Source of the DNA: an uncultured Pelagibacteraceae bacterium
Lineage (GTDB): Bacteria; Pseudomonadota; Alphaproteobacteria; Pelagibacterales; Pelagibacteraceae
Direction: 5' to 3'
Length of the DNA: 64,000 nt
Assembly (NCBI GenBank): GCA_902595465.1
Contig: CACJQE010000002.1
Coordinates: forward strand, 59,260-123,259
The notes below the pieces were generated by a model that saw only the letters and a list, made by a program, of their open reading frames with translations, searched no databases and was not told the DNA's origin. Position 1 is the stretch's first letter, and each line of letters begins with the position of its first letter. This document shows, one piece after another, positions 15,609-23,458 of this stretch. The position numbers and the translations under genes are program-made.

Positions 15609-16181
15609 ATGAGGTTATTTTACTACTTTTTATTATTATTTCTTATCTCGACATCATTCTCTCATTCAAAAGATAAAGCATATTTTGCAGGAGGTTGTTT
15701 CTGGTGCATGGAGGAATCCTTTGAAATGTTAGAAGGTGTAGAAGAAGTTATATCAGGTTACTCAGGAGGGATCACTGCTAATCCAACATATAGGGAAGTC
15801 ACTTACGGAGATACGGGTCATTTTGAGGTTGTTGAAATAATTTATGACAAAGAGAAAATATCCTATAAAGAACTCTTGAAAAACTTCTGGCTTAATATTG
15901 ATCCATTTGATGCTTACGGCCAGTTTTGTGATAAAGGATACAGCTACAGATCTGTGGCATTTTACGAAAATGATTATCAAAAAGATTTAATCGAGAAAGA
16001 TATAAAAAGATTAGAAAAGAAATTTAAAAAAAAAGTCGTTACATATGTCAAAGAATTTGAGATTTTTTACATAGCAGAAGATAAGCATCAAGATTACTAT
16101 CAAGTATATTTAGAAAATTATTTAAAATATAAGAAAGCATGCAAAAGAGAGAGAATTCTTGATATTATTTGGGGATCATAA
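15609..16181 (+). CDS. msrA: Peptide-methionine (S)-S-oxide reductase, exported
   Basis: Repairs methionine-S-sulfoxide. ATG 15609 is preferred to the TTG at 15603. The N-terminal hydrophobic stretch ending STSFSHS is a signal peptide, so the enzyme acts in the periplasm, like the MsrB at 3318. The active-site motif GGCFWCMEESF lies right after it, and GYSGG and the C-terminal EDKHQDYYQ are family hallmarks. 190 residues, normal once the signal is counted. The MDR oxidoreductase follows three bases after the stop. Confidence 0.95.
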   Translation: MRLFYYFLLLFLISTSFSHSKDKAYFAGGCFWCMEESFEMLEGVEEVISGYSGGITANPTYREVTYGDTGHFEVVEIIYDKEKISYKELLKNFWLNIDPFDAYGQFCDKGYSYRSVAFYENDYQKDLIEKDIKRLEKKFKKKVVTYVKEFEIFYIAEDKHQDYYQVYLENYLKYKKACKRERILDIIWGS

Positions 16182-16184
16182 TCA

Positions 16185-17192
16185 ATGCCTGTAACAAGCA
16201 AATTTGTAGCTTTAAAAAACTATATCCCTACAGGTTTACCAAAAGAAACTGACTTTGAAATAAAAACAAAAGAGATATCTTTAGATACTAAGAACAATAT
16301 ATTGGTTTTAAATTTATGGATTTCAGTTGATCCTTATATGAGGGCAAGGATGACCGAAAGAAAAAACTATAAACCACCTTTTAATATTGGTGAAGAGATG
16401 GAAGGTTATGCGTTAGGAATAGTTAAAGAGTCTGAAGACAAAAATTTTAAAGAAGGAGATATTGTTTTTAGTAATTTCGGAATGAGAGATTACTTTGTTT
16501 GTAATTCCAATGATCTAAAAAAAATTGAGCCAATAAATATTCCTATACAAACATATCTAGGTCCACTTGGAATGACAGGTCATACAGCTTATATAGGACT
16601 TTTTAAACATGGTGAGTTAAAACCAGATCAAACAATCCTTGTTTCTTCAGCTGGAGGTAGTGTTGGATCTACTGTTTGTCAAATTGCAAAAAATATGGGT
16701 TGTAAAGTAATTGCAAGTACAGGATCAGATGAAAAAGTTAAATGGTTAAAAAATGATTTAAAAATTGATCATGCGTTTAACTATAAAAAAATTGAAAATC
16801 TTGTTTTGCATCTTAAAGAAGTTTGTCCTGAAGGATTTGATTTATATTTTGATAATGTAGGTGGCGATTTCTTAGAATCAGCTATTTTTCAAATGAAGAA
16901 CTTTGGAAGAATTGTAATTTGTGGAAGGATATCCCAAATGAATGCAACTAATCCTGGTTCTGGTTTAAAAAATATGGCTCATGTTCTTGTAAAAAGACTA
17001 ACTATTAAAGGTTTTATAATTTTTGATCATGAAAATGATCGAGAACAGTTTGAAACCGATATGGCTAAATGGCTATTAGAAGATAAAATTAAATTTAAAG
17101 AAACTGTTTACGAGGGTATAGAAAATACGCCAAAATCATTCATTGATTTATTAGAAGGTAAAAACATAGGAAAAATGCTTGTAAAAATTTAA
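16185..17192 (+). CDS. NADP-dependent MDR oxidoreductase (alkenal/curcumin reductase type)
   Basis: 335 residues, zinc-free medium-chain dehydrogenase. The N-terminal domain has VDPYMRARM, typical of the leukotriene-B4 12-hydroxydehydrogenase/CurA group. The nucleotide-binding loop SSAGGSVGSTVCQIAK is at about 155-170, and YFDNVGGDFLE and GRISQMN match the group. It likely reduces alpha,beta-unsaturated aldehydes or ketones, such as lipid-oxidation products, which suits its place directly behind msrA. The natural substrate is unknown. Confidence 0.9.
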   Translation: MPVTSKFVALKNYIPTGLPKETDFEIKTKEISLDTKNNILVLNLWISVDPYMRARMTERKNYKPPFNIGEEMEGYALGIVKESEDKNFKEGDIVFSNFGMRDYFVCNSNDLKKIEPINIPIQTYLGPLGMTGHTAYIGLFKHGELKPDQTILVSSAGGSVGSTVCQIAKNMGCKVIASTGSDEKVKWLKNDLKIDHAFNYKKIENLVLHLKEVCPEGFDLYFDNVGGDFLESAIFQMKNFGRIVICGRISQMNATNPGSGLKNMAHVLVKRLTIKGFIIFDHENDREQFETDMAKWLLEDKIKFKETVYEGIENTPKSFIDLLEGKNIGKMLVKI

Positions 17193-17203
17193 TTAGAATT
17201 TTT

Positions 17204-17374
17204 ATGAAATTTTTAAAGAAATTTTATAGACCCTTTTTATTAACCTATATTTTTTTGAGTATAGCTATCAGTTTTTATCCATCATTTGATTTTTACTCAC
17301 TAAAAGGTCAAATTCTTATAATTGCTGTATCTTTTTTTAATGGGATGATGGGAGTTTACGTAAAAAAATTATAA
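17204..17374 (+). CDS. Small two-helix membrane protein
   Basis: A 56-codon ORF starting at ATG 17204, 11 bases after the MDR gene and not in the ORF track. A basic N-terminus (MKFLKKFYRP) is followed by two hydrophobic segments (about 11-26 and 36-52) with KKL at the end. The stop overlaps the 3' end of the convergent FAD gene by six bases. The helix-loop-helix design and the tight fit between genes argue that it is real. No family is recognised. Confidence 0.55.
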   Translation: MKFLKKFYRPFLLTYIFLSIAISFYPSFDFYSLKGQILIIAVSFFNGMMGVYVKKL

Positions 17375-18472
17375 GACGTAGGGCTCGGGTCTTGCAGAGC
17401 TATTTAATACTCTTTCGACTGCGAAAACACTAATATCTATAGTTTGATAACTGCCTGTAGTTATTAATTCAGTTAGAGCTCTACCAATTCCTGGTGCCTG
17501 CATTAAACCTCTGCCAGTAAATCCTGAGGCCATGTAAACATTTTCATATTTTGGATGTTTTCCAACTACAGCATTATTATCTAATTTGTTACAATCATAA
17601 TATCCAGCCCATCCACCTGTTAATTTGAGTTCTTCAAATGCTGGTATTCTTTTTGCAAGAGCAGGCCAAACTAATTCTTCAAAATCATTCCATGCAGGTT
17701 CGAGATCTTCTGCATCAAAAACTGAAATTGGAGAACCTGCTAAATATTCTTTTCCTTCTGGTCGCCAATATACTCCTGTTGTTAGATCTCCGGATAATGG
17801 CATCTCTGGAATATGTTTAGGACATTTAACTCTAAAGACTGTATGTTTTTGAGGTACTACAGGAATATCTTCAAGTAGTTCCTTAGTCCAACACCCAGCT
17901 GCGGAAATAATTGTCTTTGCATTAATTTCGGAAAGGCTCTTAACCTCTCCCTTAATAAATTCTGCCCCAAGATCAATTGCTTTATGCTTTAAAGCGCTAT
18001 GAAATAAAAATGGATCAATCCATCCCTCGCTCTTGTTATCAGTAAATGTTGCAGTTTCAATTCCTTCCTCATTAATGTAAGGAAAATAGTTTTTCAATTC
18101 AGAACCTTTAATATTTTTTGTACCCGCCTCACATTCTTTATGATTTTGTAAAGCTCTGTATTGCTCTTCTGCATGATCTGGACCAAACATTAGAAGATAT
18201 CCATTGGGCACCATGCTAGCTGTTGGATTTGGATTGTTTTCAGTTTTCAATAATTCTGGTATTTGAAATATAAATTCCCTTGCAAATTTTCCTAAAAGAA
18301 TATTTTCTTTTTGAAAAAACTGTCGTCTAAATCCACCAAGTGATAATGGGAATGATGCAGTCTTATAAGTTGGATCCCTTTCAATGACTTTTACTTTTCT
18401 GCCTTCTTTGGACATAAAGTATGCAGTTGCGGCTCCAATTATACCACCACCTACTATTACAACATCATCCAT
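17369..18472 (-). CDS. FAD-dependent amine/amino-acid oxidoreductase, DAO family
   Basis: 367 residues. The N-terminal VVIVGGGIIGAATAYFMSK is the FAD dinucleotide-binding fold with the Glu (VIERDP) that contacts ribose. GGFRRQF and the C-terminal GFTGRGLMQAPGIGRALTELI are typical of the sarcosine/dimethylglycine/glycine-oxidase branch. It probably oxidatively demethylates or deaminates an N-substituted amino acid and feeds one-carbon or glycine pools. It starts one base downstream of tspO on the same strand. Exact substrate unknown. Confidence 0.85.
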   Translation of the reverse strand: MDDVVIVGGGIIGAATAYFMSKEGRKVKVIERDPTYKTASFPLSLGGFRRQFFQKENILLGKFAREFIFQIPELLKTENNPNPTASMVPNGYLLMFGPDHAEEQYRALQNHKECEAGTKNIKGSELKNYFPYINEEGIETATFTDNKSEGWIDPFLFHSALKHKAIDLGAEFIKGEVKSLSEINAKTIISAAGCWTKELLEDIPVVPQKHTVFRVKCPKHIPEMPLSGDLTTGVYWRPEGKEYLAGSPISVFDAEDLEPAWNDFEELVWPALAKRIPAFEELKLTGGWAGYYDCNKLDNNAVVGKHPKYENVYMASGFTGRGLMQAPGIGRALTELITTGSYQTIDISVFAVERVLNSSARPEPYVL

Positions 18473-18473
18473 A

Positions 18474-18941
18474 TTAGTTTATCAAAAAAATGTTAATATT
18501 TAAAAGCAATGCAAAACAACACCATAACAAATATGGAATCATCAAGTACATGCTTAATTGACTTATATTCTTATATTTAAATACCAATAAAACAATAAAT
18601 ATAATTAACACAACAAGATTTAAAATTGCTAAAGAAATATTATGGAAACCAAAGAAAACAACACTCCAAGTTGTATTAAAAAAAAGGTGAATGAAATATA
18701 AAAATACAATATTTAAATTTTTTGTGTTTTTATGCCACGCATTCCATATGGCTATTGTCATAAATAAATAAAGTAATGTCCATACTGGCCCAAATATCCA
18801 ATCTGGTGGATTGTATTGAGGTTTAGATAAATTTGAATACCAAGGTTCTTTAAAATTTATAGTAACCAAACCTCCAATAAATGAAGCTGAAAACGTAGTA
18901 ATTGCAAAGAGAATAAAAGATAAAATTTTATTTTTTAGCAT
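18474..18941 (-). CDS. tspO: TspO/MBR-family tryptophan-rich sensory protein
   Basis: 155 residues with five membrane helices. Family motifs are SFIGGLVT near the start, the W/P-rich loop PWYSNLSKPQYNPPDWIF, GPVWTLLYLFM and NTTWSVVFFGFHN. TspO proteins bind porphyrins and, in Rhodobacter, tune photosynthesis genes in response to oxygen and light. Its role in a proteorhodopsin-bearing cell is open. It is followed after one base by the FAD oxidoreductase, and the divergent SDR gene starts 24 bases away. Confidence 0.93.
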   Translation of the reverse strand: MLKNKILSFILFAITTFSASFIGGLVTINFKEPWYSNLSKPQYNPPDWIFGPVWTLLYLFMTIAIWNAWHKNTKNLNIVFLYFIHLFFNTTWSVVFFGFHNISLAILNLVVLIIFIVLLVFKYKNISQLSMYLMIPYLLWCCFALLLNINIFLIN

Positions 18942-18965
18942 TTAAGTACTATACAGCAGTTAAAT

Positions 18966-19724
18966 ATGAATAAAAAAGTAATTTGGATCACCGGCGGAAG
19001 TACAGGAATTGGCAAAGCACTTGCATTAAAATTTGCTAATAATGGATGGACAGTTGCTATTTCTGCACGAAGAGAAAATTTATTAAAAGAAATTGAAGAT
19101 AAGCATCAAAATATTAAATCTTTTCCACTTGATGTAAATGATAAGGAAAAGTGTAAGTCTGTTTTTGAAAATATAAAAAAGGAACTTGGTGACATCGAAA
19201 TTTGTTTTTTTTCTACGGGTACTTGGGATCCAAAAAAAGAAAAAGAAATTGATGTAGAGCAAATTGAAAATGTATTTAAAGTAAATTTTTTTGGAACATT
19301 AAATTGTATAAAAGCAGTTGAAACTCATTTTCGAGAAAGAGGAAAAGGTATTATTACCATTGTATCTTCGATTGCAGGATACAAAGGCTTACCTAACTCA
19401 AGTGGCTATGGACCATCCAAAGCTGCTTTAAGTAATCTTGCTGAAAGTTTACATTTTGATTTTGGAAGATATGGCGTGAGAATTTGTTTAGTTTCTCCAG
19501 GTTTTATCAAAACACCAATGACTGATAAAAATGATTTTAAGATGCCTTTTCTAAAAACTCCAGAATTCTCGGCAGACAAAATTTATGATGGGCTTATCAA
19601 TGGTTCTAATTTTGAAATACACTACCCAAAAGAATTAACTTTGATCCTTAAATTTTTAAAAATAATACCTGATCGATTATATTTTTATTTAATACGGAAA
19701 TTAACTAAATTACAAAAAAAATAA
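18966..19724 (+). CDS. SDR-family NAD(P)-dependent oxidoreductase
   Basis: 252 residues, classical short-chain dehydrogenase: cofactor loop WITGGSTGIGKALA, active-site Ser in VSSIAGYKG and the YxxxK pair in SGYGPSKAAL. The C-terminal part is basic and hydrophobic and could be membrane-associated. It faces the DUF3833/Cfa/DUF1365/COG2907 operon convergently. SDR proteins of this type recur with that lipid-modification cluster in other proteobacteria, as far as I recall, so it may act on the same lipid. Confidence 0.88.
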   Translation: MNKKVIWITGGSTGIGKALALKFANNGWTVAISARRENLLKEIEDKHQNIKSFPLDVNDKEKCKSVFENIKKELGDIEICFFSTGTWDPKKEKEIDVEQIENVFKVNFFGTLNCIKAVETHFRERGKGIITIVSSIAGYKGLPNSSGYGPSKAALSNLAESLHFDFGRYGVRICLVSPGFIKTPMTDKNDFKMPFLKTPEFSADKIYDGLINGSNFEIHYPKELTLILKFLKIIPDRLYFYLIRKLTKLQKK

Positions 19725-19726
19725 AA

Positions 19727-20275
19727 TTAATCTTTAACAAACATCACAGTCAACTCTGCAACTTTAATTCCAAATTTTGTCATCTTAGCTCTGTTGATAG
19801 CTACTCTTTCGTCTTGCATAAATATCCAATCATCAAAAGTAATTTTGATATTTTTTCCTTTCACAGGAACTAACAAAACATACTCAAATTTAAATGCTGG
19901 GCCATATGAATACCCCCTAGCCTTACCAACTACATCGCCTGCGGTTCCCTCGTAATTGTGTTCATCAATTTTATCTATTACCCATTGCCTATTTTGTATT
20001 TCACCATCGTTCCAAATAAATTTTTCGTCTAATATAAGTTGTTTGCCATCCCACTTACCGTCTAGGTCTGCTGAAAATTGTCTTGTAACTTTACCTGATC
20101 TATTTTGTAGTATACCCCAAGCTTTGAGGTTTCCGCTTAAATATTCTTCAATTATTAGTCTTGGTTTTTGATCTTTAAAATCTTCTGGTTTCATAGATTG
20201 ATTATTTATACAGCTTGTAATTAATCCTGTAAAAATTATCAATAAAAATACTTTAAAAAATTTTTTGTTAATCAT
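19727..20275 (-). CDS. DUF3833-family lipoprotein
   Basis: 182 residues. The N-terminal signal ends in LITSCINN, a lipobox with the lipidated Cys, so this is a membrane-anchored periplasmic protein. The body has DFKDQKPRLIIEEYLSG and GILQNRSG near the start and a beta-rich pattern like DUF3833 (lipocalin-like). It follows cfa after one base. Proteins of this family regularly accompany Cfa-like methyltransferases, suggesting a lipid-binding or accessory role; no biochemical function is established. Confidence 0.8.
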   Translation of the reverse strand: MINKKFFKVFLLIIFTGLITSCINNQSMKPEDFKDQKPRLIIEEYLSGNLKAWGILQNRSGKVTRQFSADLDGKWDGKQLILDEKFIWNDGEIQNRQWVIDKIDEHNYEGTAGDVVGKARGYSYGPAFKFEYVLLVPVKGKNIKITFDDWIFMQDERVAINRAKMTKFGIKVAELTVMFVKD

Positions 20276-20276
20276 A

Positions 20277-21458
20277 TTAAGTTTTATTTTGCATTGAAAA
20301 TTGAATTAAATCTATATTCTTTGATTTAAACCCAGCTTCACAATATGACAAATAAAAATGCCACATACGTTTAAATTTATTATCAAATCCATGTTTTGAA
20401 ATCTCTTCCCATTTTTTTAGGAATTCATCTCTCCATATTTTTAAGGTATTGGAATAGTGAGAGCCATATGACTCATATTTTTTAATTTCTAAACCGTTGC
20501 TACTAGATAAATCATATAATTTTCTTTTTGATGGCAAAAAACCTCCAGGAAATATGTATTTTTGTATAAAGTCTTCTTTGGTTTTATATCTGTCAAATAA
20601 ACTATCATCGATTGTTATCGCTTGTATCGCGGCCCTTCCGTTCTTAGATAGATTTTTTTTAATACTTTTAAAATAATTGACTAAATAATTTTGCCCAACC
20701 GCTTCTATCATTTCTATAGATGCGATAGAGTCATATTTGTCTTTTACATCTCTATAATCTTTCAAAAATATATTCACTTTTTCATTCAATCCATTTTCAA
20801 ATATTCTTTTTTTTGAAAATTCAAATTGCTCTTTAGAAATTGTTATACAATCTAATTTTACATCATAATTTTTACCCACATATTCAGCAAAGCCACCCCA
20901 GCCACAGCCAATTTCTAAAATTTTATTTCCTACGTTTGGCTTTATTAATTCTGTAAGCTTTTTATATTTATTTAGTTGAGCAGAAAATAAATCGTCTTTT
21001 TGTTTTTCAAAAATTGCACTAGAATAAGTAAGTGAAGGATCCAACCATAATGAAAAGAAATCATTTCCTAAATCATAATGTTTTGAAATATTTTTCTTAC
21101 TTCTACTCTTATTATTTTTTATGAAAATACTCTTTAATTTATTAATCATTGATAAATCAAAAATACCTGAAAATTTATAGACAATTTTTATATTTTTAGC
21201 AGTTATTTCTATTAGATTGGTTAGATTATCTGTTTCAAATTCATTTCGCATGTACGCTTCTGCAAGTCCTACACTTCCCGATTTTATTATTTGAAGTGTT
21301 AAACCAGGTTTGTTAATTTTAATCTTTGCTCTTAATTGTTCAGTCTCATTACCAAACTTATATATTTTGCTGTCATGATTTTGAATTTCAAGAAATCCAT
21401 GCTTTATTAGTTTTAGAGAATTAAATACGATTTTATCTGACAAAAGATTAAAATTCAT
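20277..21458 (-). CDS. cfa: Cyclopropane-fatty-acyl-phospholipid synthase-family methyltransferase
   Basis: 393 residues. The N-terminal lipid-binding region (about 1-120) is followed by the SAM domain with LEIGCGWGGFAEYVGK at about 180 and IEMIEAVGQNYL. KHYDLGNDFFSLWLDPSLTYS is the hallmark of Cfa, as is GSHYSNTLKIWR. It transfers a methyl group from SAM to unsaturated acyl chains of membrane lipids. It overlaps DUF1365 by four bases, in an operon COG2907-DUF1365-cfa-DUF3833. In such clusters the product may be a cyclopropane, a methylated or a furan fatty acid; sequence alone does not decide. Confidence 0.92.
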   Translation of the reverse strand: MNFNLLSDKIVFNSLKLIKHGFLEIQNHDSKIYKFGNETEQLRAKIKINKPGLTLQIIKSGSVGLAEAYMRNEFETDNLTNLIEITAKNIKIVYKFSGIFDLSMINKLKSIFIKNNKSRSKKNISKHYDLGNDFFSLWLDPSLTYSSAIFEKQKDDLFSAQLNKYKKLTELIKPNVGNKILEIGCGWGGFAEYVGKNYDVKLDCITISKEQFEFSKKRIFENGLNEKVNIFLKDYRDVKDKYDSIASIEMIEAVGQNYLVNYFKSIKKNLSKNGRAAIQAITIDDSLFDRYKTKEDFIQKYIFPGGFLPSKRKLYDLSSSNGLEIKKYESYGSHYSNTLKIWRDEFLKKWEEISKHGFDNKFKRMWHFYLSYCEAGFKSKNIDLIQFSMQNKT

Positions 21459-22222
21459 TTTTTTTCAAACGTAATATTATTTTTTATTTTTATGTTTTTT
21501 TTGACTAACTTAACTCCCTTTAACCATAATTTTAATGCTTCAAAATGAATTGCGGCAATAACTTTAAAGGTCATTAAAGGGTGAGAAATATAAGATATAA
21601 GCATATTTTTATTGTTAATTTCTTTTGCAACCCCATCTTGTGAAGCATATAACAATTTTCCCTCCTTATCACTTTGATCAATTATTACGGATAACATTTT
21701 TTCAGGTTTGAGGATTCTAAAATTGTATTTACTTTTCATTTCAATAAATGGTGAAACGAAAAACTTCTTCTCACAGCTATTTGTAATTATTTTTTCGTCG
21801 TTGACTTTAAATATATAAGTATGTTGCTCACCAAATGTATTTTTAACTTCATACAATATAGCTATAATTTTTGAATGATTATCATAAACGAAAAAAATAC
21901 TTAATGGATTAAATACGTAACCAAATATTCTAGGATAACAAAGCAATTTTACCTTTATGTTTTCAAATTGAATGTTGTTTGATTTTAAATTTTCTATTAC
22001 CCAGGCTTTTAAATCACTACCATCTCTAGGTCCGTGATCTTTCTCATAAAAACTTAAAATATTAAAACTATTGTTAGAAAAAATTTTAATTTTTTTTTGT
22101 ATCAAATTAATTTCATCAAGATCTAAAAAGAGTGAGAAAACGTTGTATTTAAAAAAGTGATATTTTGGCTTAAATCTTTTATGAATTACTTTACCTTCGT
22201 AAATATTGGAATTTTTAATCAT
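21455..22222 (-). CDS. DUF1365-family protein
   Basis: 255 residues, matching DUF1365: SNIYEGKVIHKRFKPKYHFFKYNVF at the start (part), then SFYEKDHGPRDGSD and LLCYPRIFGYVFNPLSIFFVYD, the most conserved stretch of the family. The function is unproven; it always travels with Cfa-like enzymes and COG2907 flavoproteins. It overlaps cfa by four bases and the flavoprotein by eight, so the three are translated together. Confidence 0.9.
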   Translation of the reverse strand: MIKNSNIYEGKVIHKRFKPKYHFFKYNVFSLFLDLDEINLIQKKIKIFSNNSFNILSFYEKDHGPRDGSDLKAWVIENLKSNNIQFENIKVKLLCYPRIFGYVFNPLSIFFVYDNHSKIIAILYEVKNTFGEQHTYIFKVNDEKIITNSCEKKFFVSPFIEMKSKYNFRILKPEKMLSVIIDQSDKEGKLLYASQDGVAKEINNKNMLISYISHPLMTFKVIAAIHFEALKLWLKGVKLVKKNIKIKNNITFEKK

Positions 22223-23453
22223 TTAGGTTTTCAATCATATTAATGGATGATTTTATTCCATCTTCATGAAAACCGTAACCAAAATAACTTCCACAAAACA
22301 ATACATTTCTTTTATTTTGTATTTCTTTTAATAATTTTTGATTATTCAAAGCATCTTGATCAAAATAAGGGTGGGTAAAAGTCACTTTTTGTAGGATTTT
22401 TTTTTGATCTATTTCAAAAAAAGGATTTAAGGTTAAGAAAATATTTTTTTCTGTCTTCAGATTTTGTAATAAGTTCAACCAATAAGTTAATGATGTCTTA
22501 CTAATATCTGATTTATCAACTGAGGAATTCCATGAAGACCAAACTTTTTTATTGTTTGGCATACATACATCGTCAGTATGTATTACTGCTAGATTGGATT
22601 TATATTTAAAATTTGAAAGTATTTTTTTTTCATCCTCAGTCGGCTCACTCAAAATTTTCAATGCATCGTCTGCATGAGTAGCGATGACAACTTTATCATA
22701 GTCAAAAAATTCGTTACGAGCACCGTAATATACTTGAACACCAATTTTATTTCTTTTTATCGAACTAATCTTATAATTTTTAAAATATTCTCCACTTATT
22801 TGAGTTAATACTTTCTCTACATAAGTTCTACTTCTGTTGGTGACTGTGTACCATTGTGGTCTATTTTTTAATTTAAAAAGTCCATGATTTTGAAAAAATT
22901 TTAAAAAAAATTTAATTGGCATTTGATTTGCTTCTACTGGAGGCATAGACCAGATAGCAGAAACCATTGGGATTAGATGAAAATTAATAAAATTTTTTGA
23001 CCATTTATTTTTTTCAAGAAATTCACCAAGAGTAATCTCTTCATTTAAACTTTTAATTTGATTACACTTTTTGTAGAAATTTATAATATCAAAAAACATT
23101 TTTAAAAATTTTAAATTTAAAAGATTAGCTTTATTTGCAAAAATTCCGTTTAAACCTCTACCACAATATTCATAATTTGTATCTTTTACAGAAACAGAAA
23201 ATGACATATCGCTTTTTTCAATTTCAATTTTTAATTCGTTAAAAAAATTTATGAGATTTGGATAAGTTTCATGATTAAAAACAATAAAGCCAATATCTAC
23301 AGGAACTTTTTTACCATTGATTAAAGTATCTAAGGTATATGAATGACCACCAAAATGATCTTCACTTTCAAATAAATCAACATGGTGTTTTTTGGAAAGC
23401 TTTTGTGCTGCTGATAAACCAGAGATTCCTGATCCAATTACTGCAATTCGCAT
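22215..23453 (-). CDS. FAD-dependent amine-oxidase/desaturase-like flavoprotein (COG2907)
   Basis: 412 residues. It opens with IAVIGSGISGLSAAQKLSK (FAD-binding GxGxxG) and ESEDHFGGHSYTLD, the amine-oxidase/phytoene-desaturase-type second motif. VPVDIGFIVFNHETYPNL, VVIATHADDALKIL and the C-terminal GSYFGYGFHEDGIKS are typical of COG2907. It probably oxidises or isomerises an acyl chain together with the Cfa-like methylase. It is the first gene of the operon and follows gcvP after five bases, so it may be read through from the glycine-cleavage operon. Confidence 0.88.
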   Translation of the reverse strand: MRIAVIGSGISGLSAAQKLSKKHHVDLFESEDHFGGHSYTLDTLINGKKVPVDIGFIVFNHETYPNLINFFNELKIEIEKSDMSFSVSVKDTNYEYCGRGLNGIFANKANLLNLKFLKMFFDIINFYKKCNQIKSLNEEITLGEFLEKNKWSKNFINFHLIPMVSAIWSMPPVEANQMPIKFFLKFFQNHGLFKLKNRPQWYTVTNRSRTYVEKVLTQISGEYFKNYKISSIKRNKIGVQVYYGARNEFFDYDKVVIATHADDALKILSEPTEDEKKILSNFKYKSNLAVIHTDDVCMPNNKKVWSSWNSSVDKSDISKTSLTYWLNLLQNLKTEKNIFLTLNPFFEIDQKKILQKVTFTHPYFDQDALNNQKLLKEIQNKRNVLFCGSYFGYGFHEDGIKSSINMIENLND

Positions 23454-23458
23454 TAAGG

